Assembly: GCA_028370155.1 (NCBI GenBank)
Contig: CP116670.1
Location: 1,736,001-1,800,000, forward strand
Length of the DNA stretch: 64,000 nucleotides
Direction of reading: 5' to 3'
DNA from: Arthrobacter sp. OVS8
GTDB lineage: Bacteria; Actinomycetota; Actinomycetes; Actinomycetales; Micrococcaceae
How positions within the stretch are numbered: position 1 is the stretch's first letter; every line of letters starts with the position of its first letter. The notes under the pieces are model-generated. The model was not told where the DNA came from. It did not search any database and was given only the letters and a program-made list of their open reading frames with translations. Shown piece after piece: positions 53,331-60,996 of the stretch. Position numbers and translations under genes: made by a program.

Positions 53331-54103
53331 ATGCTGTCTGCAAATGCCAGACGCGAGGAGATCTACCACCTTGCCGTCACCACCGGCCTGGCGTCCGTGG
53401 AGGAACTTTCCGCCCGGTTCGAGGTGACCGCGTCCACCATTCGCCGCGACCTGGCTTTGCTGAACGGGCAGGGCGGCTGGCCCGCACCTATGGCGGGGCC
53501 ATGGCCCTGGGCGCGCACCCGGAGGCGTCTCTCCGGCAGCGCACCGGCGAGGCGTTTGAGCAAAAGCACGCCATCGCCCGGTGGGCGGCGTCCGTGATCC
53601 GGCCCGGGGAGAACATCCTGCTCGACGCCGGTTCCACCGTGGGTGCCCTGGCGCATGAGCTGCGCGGCTTCGAGCGGTTGTCCGTGACGACGCCGGGCAT
53701 CAACACCATGCAGGAGCTGGCCGATTCGGACGGCATCGAGGTGGACTGCCTGGGCGGCAGGCTGCGCAGCCTGAGTCAGAGTTTTGTGGGCCCGCTGGCC
53801 GAGGCGGCGTTGGAGCGGATGAGCTTTGACCGCGTGTTCCTGGGTGCCGACGCCGTCACCGCCGAGGACGGCATCTGCGAGGCCGACCACGCCCAGACCC
53901 GGCTCAAGGAACTGATGGCACGGCGCGGCAAAGTTGTGTATGTGCTGGCGGATTCGTCCAAGCTGGGCCTGCGGCCGTTCCACGCGTGGGCGCGGCTCGC
54001 GCTGCCGTGGACGCTGGTGACGGACGACGGCGCCGACCCGGGTCAGGTGCAGAAGTTCCGGGAGGCGGGTGTTGCGGTTGAGGTGGCGGCCGTCGGTAAT
54101 TGA
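53331..54103 (+). CDS. DeoR/GlpR-family transcriptional regulator
   Basis: A repressor sensing a phosphorylated sugar. The winged helix is at residues 1-60: ARREEIYHLAVTTGLASVEE, LSARFEVTASTIRRDLALL. The DeoR C-terminal domain follows: ILLDAGSTVGALAHELRG, LSVTTPGINTMQELAD, VFLGADAVTAEDGICEADHA and VYVLADSSKLGL. AAGGAG precedes ATG 53331. The frame changes near 53473 (GGGCAGGGCGGC, one base short). Repaired length is about 258 residues. Its position after the kinase/dehydrogenase pair makes it the likely regulator of the divergent locus. Confidence 0.9.
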
Positions 54104-54210
54104 GGTCCTGCCCGGTTTGTCTATCTGTCGAAACCTCTTAGCCTGTCGAACACCCGGTGGTAGCGCTCGCTCACATAGTCTGATGAACATTGGATCGGAG
54201 GGAGTCCGCA

Positions 54211-54816
54211 TTGCCAGACACATGCACGGTTGAGGCCACAACCATCTCATGCGTCACCGAATTCGACTGGCTACAGGTCATAGCGTCGGCAATCATCCCC
54301 GCCATTATCGGCGTCATGGCTGCTGTTCTGGCCACCGGGATCGCCAACCGGCACCAGCGTTTTGAAGCTTCCAAGCAGCGAAAAATCGTGGCTACGGCAG
54401 CCATAATGCGCGCTGCGCACAATATGGTTCGCAGCAGTCACCGCAATAAAGAGGACATGCGCGACCAAGCTTCGGAATTCGAGATATCAATTCGAATTCT
54501 GTCAGTTGAGCTGCGGACCCCGGCTGGCAAAGCCTTTGTGGAGGAACTGACTGCGTGGAGAAGGACTATTGCCGCTGACTGCCGAAGCCTGAATGAGGTT
54601 AGCCCCAGACGCGACCACGATACTGAGTCCATCAATGACGTTAGGGCAAAAGCAGCTAAATTCGTTGAGTACCTGGATGAGTGGCTTCATTTGGACGATC
54701 GGCAGCTTGCCAGGATGGTTCAGGAAATGGCCGAGGAGGCCGCTCAAATATGGCCACACATCAAGCCGGAGGATCGCAGACTGCCACGGTTAGGCGCTAA
54801 GTTCCAAGGCATGTAG
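54211..54816 (+). CDS. Hypothetical protein with one membrane helix
   Basis: About 201 residues. One transmembrane helix (LQVIASAIIPAIIGVMAAVL) is near the N-terminus, followed by a long, charged, helical cytoplasmic part (NRHQRFEASKQRKIVATAAI, DEWLHLDDRQLARMVQEMAE). TTG 54211 follows GGAGGGAG. GC content is clearly lower than that of the preceding operon, and there is no frameshift. No family recognised. It marks the left end of the accessory region. Confidence 0.6.
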   Translation: MPDTCTVEATTISCVTEFDWLQVIASAIIPAIIGVMAAVLATGIANRHQRFEASKQRKIVATAAIMRAAHNMVRSSHRNKEDMRDQASEFEISIRILSVELRTPAGKAFVEELTAWRRTIAADCRSLNEVSPRRDHDTESINDVRAKAAKFVEYLDEWLHLDDRQLARMVQEMAEEAAQIWPHIKPEDRRLPRLGAKFQGM

Positions 54817-54847
54817 ATGCGTGGCCGGTAGCGTTCGTTTTCTCTGA

Positions 54848-54980
54848 TGGCATGCAAATGCGCGGCGTCGAACCGGCCGGAATTGAGAACGCTCACTCGG
54901 TTCACGTGGAGCCGCTTGGAATGAAGCCCTGCATGCCGGTCCCTTACTAACCCAGCGCTGCACGAGGCCAGTGCGGCGCC
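54848..54980 (+). pseudogene. Decayed phoD-like fragment (residues about 90-150)
   Basis: In one frame it reads GMQMRGVEPAGIENAHSVHV where phoD has ARGVEQARIETAHSVHVEL, and after a deletion it continues GPLLTNPALHEASAAP where phoD has GRTLTSPALHETPAAL. It lacks a start and the rest of the gene. It lies between the membrane protein gene at 54.2 kb and the DUF4230 gene. Confidence 0.65.
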
Positions 54981-55015
54981 GAGACTTTGGATCACACCGA
55001 CTTGATCAACAGGGC

Positions 55016-55642
55016 TTAACCGGACGCGTCGTCCAGGAAAGTGACGTGAACTCCGAGCGAGCCGAACATGCCGGTCAGCATAGCTTTGGTGTTCTCGGCA
55101 GCCTGCTTTCGAAGCTCCGACTCCTCTGCAGCGGCGGCCAGCTTCGTCTCGGCGAGTTCGAAGAGCTCCGCCTGCTGGGGCGTCTCGATCGCGTCGACGA
55201 TCCGGTCGACAATTCCGCGGTTCTGATCGTATATATACGATCTGTCAAAGTTGAGGTTGGGCTTGTCGAGCTTTGGCTCGGGCAGCCGGACTGTCGCCGA
55301 TTTGCCGTCTGGGGACATCTTCAGGTCCGTATCAGCGAGACCGGCCAGATTAACGTGGGCGTTGACGGTGCCCGCCGCGACATACAGCGTCCGCCGGCCC
55401 GCGATGATGCCCGGCACCCACGCCACGTCGTTCTCGACGTCGAGCACCGCCTCGAAGTTGCCCACCGCGGCGTGGTACTGGCTAATGTCCTGGATCGATT
55501 TCAGCAGCACGGGCTGACTCCGGTCGACCTGGCTCGCCTGGAACGGGCTGAACCCAAACGTGTTGGCTGCAAGCAGCCCGCCCAGCGCCACGAGCGCACC
55601 AACCACAACCAACACGACGCCCTTGAAAAGCTTGGCGATCAT
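55016..55642 (-). CDS. DUF4230-domain membrane-anchored protein
   Basis: 208 residues: an N-terminal membrane anchor (LFKGVVLVVVGALVALGGLL), then the DUF4230 body: VLLKSIQDISQYHAAVGNFE, VLDVENDVAWVPGIIAGRRT, LYVAAGTVNAHVNLAGL, VRLPEPKLDKPNLNFD. It ends with a helical segment and FGSLGVHVTFLDD. The domain is probably extracytoplasmic. Molecular role is unknown. No frameshift. Confidence 0.85.
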   Translation of the reverse strand: MIAKLFKGVVLVVVGALVALGGLLAANTFGFSPFQASQVDRSQPVLLKSIQDISQYHAAVGNFEAVLDVENDVAWVPGIIAGRRTLYVAAGTVNAHVNLAGLADTDLKMSPDGKSATVRLPEPKLDKPNLNFDRSYIYDQNRGIVDRIVDAIETPQQAELFELAETKLAAAAEESELRKQAAENTKAMLTGMFGSLGVHVTFLDDASG

Positions 55643-56010
55643 CGGCTCCCCTATTGCCTTGAAACGCCCTGGGGTCGTCCCTGCCGGAATGCCCGTCCGG
55701 CAGGGCCGCAGGCTGAATCAGCCTCAGTGTAGCGCGTATCGCCGACTCGGCTGACGTGCGCGTGCTCAGCGCGTCGTGCTGCCAGCGTCGGCTGACGTCT
55801 GCTCTCAATCAGAGCGCCCAAATCAGCCTAGGACGGAGGGGCCACGGTCCGAGTCCCGGGTTCTGTGCATGCAGTCGCAAGGTGGGTCACACACCGTCGC
55901 CAGAGCATCCACGTTGATGCCACGTGCAGACTACGGTCTGCGGCCAGAGGTTACTATTGGTGTCGCTACCACCGCCTATGGTGGAAGCCAGTTTGGGGAG
56001 GGGACAAGAC
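55643..56010. other. Divergent intergenic region
   Basis: It holds the upstream regions of the DUF4230 gene and of the 436-residue protein gene. A CCCTGCCGG/CCGGCAGGG hairpin lies near 55678-55706. I see no gene. Confidence 0.5.
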
Positions 56011-57321
56011 GTGACCACTGACAACAAGGCACTCGTGCCGGTATGGGCGCTCGCTACGGAGGCCGTGAGTATCTCGGACGTGCTTGGTGATGAGGGCATG
56101 ACGCCGGGGCGACTCTCTGAACTGAGAACAGTCCTAGCTACGCTTGCGAATTCCCCCATTGTCACGCTGGAAGCGCATCCGATTTCGAAGAAGGGCGATC
56201 GGAACGGCGGGATTGTGCTGCATGCGGCCAGTCCGCTTGCAAAGCAGTTATCGCACCTTGTGACTGAAACAGCGAAATCAGCGCCTCCGACGCTGAACGT
56301 CGCCGCTACCGGTGACGTGCTCTACCGAATGGTAGTACCGGCAAAGGTCGCGGCACAGGTCGGTAAAGGACTCGTGAATCCGATGGCTTCGAAGGCAGTT
56401 GCCGGAGGTGTCTACAGCGCGCTGCGCGACTCCACCGGCGTCGTGGCTAACGCCACCTTTGTGCCCGTAGCTGGCAAGGCCGCAGTTGCGGGTGCGGCAA
56501 CTGGATCGGCCGCAACCGCCGGTGTGGCGGTCGCGAGCGCCGGGGCATTGACATTGGCCGCGCCACTGGTGCTGATGGCCGTAGCGGTCAGCGCCAGCGC
56601 CTACGCCGATCACCAGCGCCAAAAAGCGATCGAGCGAATTACCGACCTCCTGGAGCAGTTACACGACGACCACCTCGAGAGCGAACGCAACGAGCTAGAT
56701 GCTTGTCCTGAAGCGATCGACAAGGCGACGTCGATCCTCCTCGACCAGGGCCGCATCGGCCTATCGCTAGGACTGGATTCCTCATCCCACGCGATCAGCA
56801 CAGCGATCGCAGCGACCCGGAGGCGGCTCAAAAAGTGGCAAGCTGCGCTGGACAGCCTGCCCGAGGGCCCGGTCGAAGTCGGTGCATTGTCGAAATCATT
56901 CCCCGGTATCAACGAGGAGGGCGGCGCGTTCCGCGCCCACCTAGAGATTGCACGGCTTGCCATTGCTCTCAAACGCCGAGTGCTCGTGCTTCAGGCAGTT
57001 GAACACGCTCAGCAGGACACGAACAATCCATTCAAGAGCTTCATCGGATCACTGCACGACGACGAACGTGGCATAGACGAGTTGGAATCAGGCATCAACT
57101 CAGTCTTACTTCGACTGTCGACTCTCGAGTTGAAGCGTGACGGCGGGTTCCGGATCCCTGCGTTCACCCCGGGCGAGGTCGACCACCTACTCAAAGCCGC
57201 ATATGGTCTTCGCGCCTTTGGCGATGGCCTCAACGTGGGAATTCACCAAGCTGACGTTGCGATTGAGATCGAACGAAGCAACGACGGATCGCTCGTAGTA
57301 TTCCCTGCAGTCGCTGCCTAA
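56011..57321 (+). CDS. Unrecognised protein with Gly/Ala-rich membrane segment and coiled coil
   Basis: 436 residues from GTG 56011, which follows GGGGAGGGG. Residues about 1-110 are a mixed domain (LSELRTVLATLANSPIVTLE). Residues about 150-199 are a long Gly/Ala/Val-rich hydrophobic stretch (ATGSAATAGVAVASAGALTL, then AAPLVLMAVAVSAS), long enough for two membrane passes. A charged coiled coil follows (RQKAIERITDLLEQLHDDHL), and then a helical C-terminal half ending in a small beta-rich tail. The layout resembles membrane-inserting effectors, but no family is recognised. No frameshift. A small helical protein gene follows after 72 bp. Confidence 0.65.
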   Translation: MTTDNKALVPVWALATEAVSISDVLGDEGMTPGRLSELRTVLATLANSPIVTLEAHPISKKGDRNGGIVLHAASPLAKQLSHLVTETAKSAPPTLNVAATGDVLYRMVVPAKVAAQVGKGLVNPMASKAVAGGVYSALRDSTGVVANATFVPVAGKAAVAGAATGSAATAGVAVASAGALTLAAPLVLMAVAVSASAYADHQRQKAIERITDLLEQLHDDHLESERNELDACPEAIDKATSILLDQGRIGLSLGLDSSSHAISTAIAATRRRLKKWQAALDSLPEGPVEVGALSKSFPGINEEGGAFRAHLEIARLAIALKRRVLVLQAVEHAQQDTNNPFKSFIGSLHDDERGIDELESGINSVLLRLSTLELKRDGGFRIPAFTPGEVDHLLKAAYGLRAFGDGLNVGIHQADVAIEIERSNDGSLVVFPAVAA

Positions 57322-57393
57322 CCGGAGTCCGCACGCACGACCGCAGGCTGCAGCGGCGACACTCTAAGAACCACCGACGATACGGAGCAAACC

Positions 57394-57621
57394 ATGGCTG
57401 GAAATGCAGACAAAGCCGCAACCCTATTGAAGAACGGCGGGAACAAAGCAAAAGCTGGGGGCGCCAAGCTTTATGCCCTCGCCAAGGACCCCGAGGTTCA
57501 GGCTAAAGCCGCGAAACTGCTCGAGGACGGCAAGAGTATGTATCGGGCAGCAATGAGCCCCGAGGCCCAGCGGGCCTACCGTCAGGCAGCGGAATTCATC
57601 AACAGGACGCGGCGGAAATAG
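57394..57621 (+). CDS. Small basic helical protein
   Basis: 75 residues, Lys/Ala-rich and wholly helical: NADKAATLLKNGGNKAKAGG, AKLYALAKDPEVQAKAAKLL, AYRQAAEFINRTRRK. The -AKDPEVQAKAAKLLEDGK- pattern suggests a short amphipathic helix bundle. It is in line with the preceding membrane protein gene and may be its partner. No family recognised. Confidence 0.6.
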   Translation: MAGNADKAATLLKNGGNKAKAGGAKLYALAKDPEVQAKAAKLLEDGKSMYRAAMSPEAQRAYRQAAEFINRTRRK

Positions 57622-57712
57622 CCCCGGGCTATAGACCCGCCAAGCTCTTCGCCTGGCATTCGCGGAGTGAACGGAGCAGTTAGCTGCACGGTCGTCAAGT
57701 TGCGCTTCGGGA

Positions 57713-57797
57713 CGCCGGACGAGACGTGACGACGCCGGGATCCCCGTCAGCGCGAAGGCCACCGTCGCGGTTCCGGACGAGGTCCCACGTTGGTAGT
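57713..57797 (+). pseudogene. Decayed phoD-like C-terminal fragment
   Basis: GACGTGACGACGCCGGGATC, then CCCCGTCAGCGCGAAGGCC matches the end of phoD (44473-44502: ACGTCACGACGCAAGGC, CCCCGTCAGCACGAAGGC). It reads VTTPGIPVSAKATVAVPDEV where repaired phoD has VTTQGAPVSTKASFAIRDGV, and ends with a stop at the same place (TAG 57795-57797). Confidence 0.65.
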
Positions 57798-57885
57798 GCG
57801 GGCGGAGCCTCGCAGAACCTTCCAGCTGACCCCGGCGGCGGGTCTGTCGAAACCCACTGGTTAATTCCGCCCTTACGATTAGCCC

Positions 57886-59040
57886 ATGCACGCACCCTCT
57901 GCCTCAGGCCCCTATGTCCAAGACGCGGCGGCCGTTACGACTGCTCACAGGAACCATGTCCTCACTCACACCGACATGGTGGCCAAAGCGTCAGCTCAAC
58001 ATCCAGGAACCGCCGAAGGTTCCAGCATCGTTCGTATGGTGCCGCTCCTTCGGGTATCCGGCAAGAAGGGCCAACGCGTGGTCCAGGTGGGACACAGTTG
58101 CCTGTCCATCCAGGACCTCGATCATGTGGTTGTCGAGTCGTTCGTGACCAACGCGTGGGTGGAAGGCCCGGACGAGGGCGAATTCGCGCGCGTAACCGTC
58201 GCCGAAGCCAACATGAATGAGAAGGTCATGGCGGCAACGGCGGAGTTCGAGCGCGAACTCCCGGCGTGGCCTGACGCGGCCTCACCCGAGGACCGTCAGA
58301 TGCGGATTGCCAAACACGCCAAGGCCCTGGCCGAGCTGTCCCGCAACGCAGTCGCGAGCGTCCGGGAGATCCGTTACGACCTCGAGCACCGGCTGGCTCA
58401 CTTCAGCAACAAGGGCCACCCGACCACCAGCAACACCCCCATCGTCGCGTCACTGCTCGAGCTGAACATCATTTGCGGACGGGCCGCGGACGAGGCCAGG
58501 GAGGCTGTCCGGGAAGGCCTCTGGCTGCACCTCTCTGACTCCGAGGCCTACCACTCGTACCGCCGGCTTCAGGACCCGTCGATCATCAACGAAGCAGCCG
58601 TCGCAACCTCCACTACCCGTAGCTGGATGCGGTTTCATGATGCCGCCGTCCGGCAGTGCCTTGAGATGCGAAAACAGCTTGATGCCGAGTCCGGGTCCGC
58701 CCGCGATCTCATGGCCGCGGCGGCCAGCATTTCAAACTCACGGGAAGCCGACTCGCAGTCCGCATTCAACACCCTGGCCGCGGTGGCCTCTCTAGGCCTC
58801 GGCATCCCTGCCCTGGTTCTGGCCCTCTACGGAGCGGACCGGCTCCTCCCCCTCAACACCGAACCCCGGCAGCTCGCGTTTATCCCGGTCGCCGCAGGGT
58901 TGCTCTTCGCTGCGGTAATCGCCATCTGGCGGGCGCCGAAGGGGAAATCCAGCCGAATCTGGATCTTCGGAGCCATCGGGATCATCTTGATTCTGCTGAG
59001 TTTGCTAGTCGCGGCAGGACTGCTGGCGCCGTCCAGTTAG
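57886..59040 (+). CDS. CorA-like C-terminal membrane protein, divergent
   Basis: 384 residues. A large cytosolic N-terminal part with long charged helices (residues about 105-290: VSVREIRYDLEHRL-like AVASVREIRYDLEHRLAHF, DAAVRQCLEMRKQLDAESGS) leads into three hydrophobic helices: about 293-315 (NTLAAVASLGLGIPALVLAL), 330-348 and 358-380. The first is followed by YGADRL, where CorA channels have YGMNF. It therefore looks like a CorA-superfamily relative that has lost the selectivity motif. In this island it may be a membrane effector rather than a magnesium channel. No frameshift. Confidence 0.6.
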   Translation: MHAPSASGPYVQDAAAVTTAHRNHVLTHTDMVAKASAQHPGTAEGSSIVRMVPLLRVSGKKGQRVVQVGHSCLSIQDLDHVVVESFVTNAWVEGPDEGEFARVTVAEANMNEKVMAATAEFERELPAWPDAASPEDRQMRIAKHAKALAELSRNAVASVREIRYDLEHRLAHFSNKGHPTTSNTPIVASLLELNIICGRAADEAREAVREGLWLHLSDSEAYHSYRRLQDPSIINEAAVATSTTRSWMRFHDAAVRQCLEMRKQLDAESGSARDLMAAAASISNSREADSQSAFNTLAAVASLGLGIPALVLALYGADRLLPLNTEPRQLAFIPVAAGLLFAAVIAIWRAPKGKSSRIWIFGAIGIILILLSLLVAAGLLAPSS

Positions 59041-59063
59041 CCCTTTCTAAAGCCGTACCCGGC

Positions 59064-59654
59064 ATGTTCGTGGTTGTCCTTACGATGGTCGCCGTCGTCA
59101 TCCGCACTCAGGACCTTCGGCGCCGGGACCCCAACCGCAGATTCAGCCGCCAGCAGCGCCGCGAGGGTATGACCCGGGCGGCTGGCCAGTGTGAAATGGA
59201 GGCAGGGTTCCGGCGCCGTTGTTCCCGGCCCGCCGAGCACGGCGACCACTTCTACCCGTGGTCAAAGGGCGGATCCGCCAGCTTCCAGAACTTCGTCGCC
59301 GCGTGCAGCCGGTGCAACCGGACGAAGGGAGCCAGAATTCCATGGCTGGGCCTACAGCTTCGGATGGAACGACGTCGGTGGGAGTACTTTGCGCCCGACG
59401 GTTCCGTGGCCGTCGGCGAACGGCAGCCGCTGCGCAAAGTTGGCTGCCGGATGGCTTCAAGAACTCCGACAAGCGCTGGGGCATTTAGGGCCAGCAGGCG
59501 CACAGCCCTTCGGTGGTGGCCTCGAGCGGTCCAGGCCGAGCTCCTTGAGTATGTCGTTACCGAAATACAACAAAGCCATCGAGTCAGCCGGATATGCTGC
59601 AGCTATGAGCGAAATATTGGCAAAGGATGCCCGCACAGCGTGGGCTTGGCATGA
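59064..59654 (+). CDS. Membrane-anchored HNH endonuclease-like protein
   Basis: A hydrophobic N-terminus (MFVVVLTMVAVVIRT) is followed by RRRDPNRRFSRQQRREGMTR and the HNH core CEMEAGFRRRC, RPAEHGDHFYPWSKGGSASF, NFVAACSRCNRTKG, with H-x-DH, an Asn and paired cysteines. The family-like part ends near residue 125 (WEYFAPDGSVAVGERQP). The remaining frame to 59654 runs through a phoD-like relic and overlaps the next gene, so the true C-terminus has probably been replaced. It may act on DNA entering the cell; this is inference. Confidence 0.7.
   Translation: MFVVVLTMVAVVIRTQDLRRRDPNRRFSRQQRREGMTRAAGQCEMEAGFRRRCSRPAEHGDHFYPWSKGGSASFQNFVAACSRCNRTKGARIPWLGLQLRMERRRWEYFAPDGSVAVGERQPLRKVGCRMASRTPTSAGAFRASRRTALRWWPRAVQAELLEYVVTEIQQSHRVSRICCSYERNIGKGCPHSVGLA
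59441..59497 (+). pseudogene. Decayed phoD-like fragment (residues about 353-374)
   Basis: TGGCTGCCGGATGGCTTCAA, then GAACTCCGACAAGCGCTGGG and CCAGCAG align with phoD 44028-44084 (TGGCTGCTGGACGGCTTCAA, GAATTCCACCCAGCGTTGGG, CCAGCAG); about four bases in five match by eye. It reads WLPDGFKNSDKRWGI with an in-frame stop. It forms the abnormal 3' end of the HNH gene, just before the Mrr gene. Confidence 0.7.
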
Positions 59655-60843
59655 GTACAAACAGTCAAGGAACGCCCGGGAAATCTCCGACGGGCTTGCC
59701 CTAAAAATTCTCGACGCGATCCCTACTGGTGACCACGTTGAGGTTCTGGCAGACGGCGATATATGGGCAGAAAAGAGTGCCCTGCGCGCGAAGGATAAAA
59801 AATTTAGTCGTGCGGAATCTAACTTCCTTGCGCGTACAATGCGACGCTGGATAATGGTTGCTGACCGGCTAGATAATGCCCTCACACTTGACGGCCCTGC
59901 AGCTGGAGGCATGAGCATCGGATCTGCTCAAATTGATCCCGAACCAAGCTGGATAACGGAGCTCGATGACATGGTCATAAAGGTCTTCGTTGACGAACGT
60001 GATTCACCGACTCTGGAGCGAGTACAAAAGGGGGCCGGTTTCGATATTCTTCGCCTGCCATCTTTTGGTGACGTTCCAGAGGCTCCTGACCTCTCGAAGG
60101 TGACGGCCGAAACGGCTGTGTCAGCCACGCGAGAACAGTTCGTCCTGATGACGAATTGGCGGGCTGCTGAGTCGTTCGCCTTGGAGCACATGAAGCAACT
60201 CGGGTTTCCTGGATCTCACCTCACCGGCGGCTCCAGTGACAAGGGTGTGGATATTGCTCATCCGCAAGCGGTCGCACAAGTTAAGATGCAGGGCGTTCCA
60301 GTAGGTGCCCCTATGATTCAGCAACTTCGTGGCGCAAGCCCGGACCTGCAGCATCATCTCTTTTATTCAACGTCGGGGTTTACCTCGGCTGCGATTCATG
60401 AAGCAGGATCGTCGGGGGTGGCCCTCTTCCTGATGGATCAATGGGGAAGAGCGACACCGGTGGAAGACTATGCCCGTCAGCTGGAAATCGATTCAAGTGC
60501 CAGAAGCAACGGGCCGGAAGCAGTCGTTGCTGACTATATGAGTCAGGTCGCACAGCGTGTCCAGTTAGCAGTAAACAACTACGGGTCGGATGAAGCCATC
60601 AAATGGATAGCCAAAGAGGAAACCCGTAAAGGTGTGGCGCTGCGAGCTCTTGGGTACCTAATGAATGCTAAGCACAAGCTTGGGCGTGCTCCGCAAATCG
60701 GCGATGCAAGCCTGAAGTCTGTTCTGAACTACTACCGCCATATGGAACTGTTGGCAGCTGTTTCCTGCAGAGAGCTGGGGTATGCCTACCCCGGGAGTTC
60801 TCCGGTTGGAAGGAAAACTATGTCATTGGACGACTTTTACTGA
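59551..60843 (+). CDS. Mrr-type restriction endonuclease
   Basis: 430 residues. The Mrr_cat PD-(D/E)XK core is at about residues 203-270: AAESFALEHMKQLGFPG, TGGSSDKGVDIAHPQAVAQV and K245, giving the D-x-QVK catalytic signature, then HLFYSTSGFTSAAIHEAGSS. The first 190 residues are helical and probably recognise the target. Mrr enzymes cut DNA carrying foreign methylation. ATG 59551 or 59605 could be the start; neither has a strong ribosome site. GC is near half, clearly below the neighbours, and there is no frameshift, so it was probably acquired. It converges on the helicase gene. Confidence 0.85.
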   Translation: MSLPKYNKAIESAGYAAAMSEILAKDARTAWAWHEYKQSRNAREISDGLALKILDAIPTGDHVEVLADGDIWAEKSALRAKDKKFSRAESNFLARTMRRWIMVADRLDNALTLDGPAAGGMSIGSAQIDPEPSWITELDDMVIKVFVDERDSPTLERVQKGAGFDILRLPSFGDVPEAPDLSKVTAETAVSATREQFVLMTNWRAAESFALEHMKQLGFPGSHLTGGSSDKGVDIAHPQAVAQVKMQGVPVGAPMIQQLRGASPDLQHHLFYSTSGFTSAAIHEAGSSGVALFLMDQWGRATPVEDYARQLEIDSSARSNGPEAVVADYMSQVAQRVQLAVNNYGSDEAIKWIAKEETRKGVALRALGYLMNAKHKLGRAPQIGDASLKSVLNYYRHMELLAAVSCRELGYAYPGSSPVGRKTMSLDDFY

Positions 60844-60947
60844 GCCCGACGCTGCTGAATGAACCCTCGATGTGAGCGTTTGTCGTGCTGATTCGAAGTG
60901 TCCCCAGCGCACCGCTATCCCACTGCAGTCGTTGCAAATTCGGATGA

Positions 60948-60978
60948 GTGTGGCCGGGCAGCTTCTGCCCGGCCACAC
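60948..60978. terminator. Bidirectional terminator between the Mrr and helicase genes
   Basis: GTGTGGCCGGGCA (60948-60960) pairs perfectly with TGCCCGGCCACAC (60966-60978) around a 5-nt loop, in the 153-bp gap between convergent genes. Confidence 0.75.
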
Positions 60979-60996
60979 GTGCTTTCGAACATCTGC

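Noticed and set aside
55800-55870. tRNA-like 3' segment (GGTCCGAGTCCCGG) as an integration site
   Set aside because: The T-loop is not canonical, no acceptor stem could be matched, and no integrase is present.
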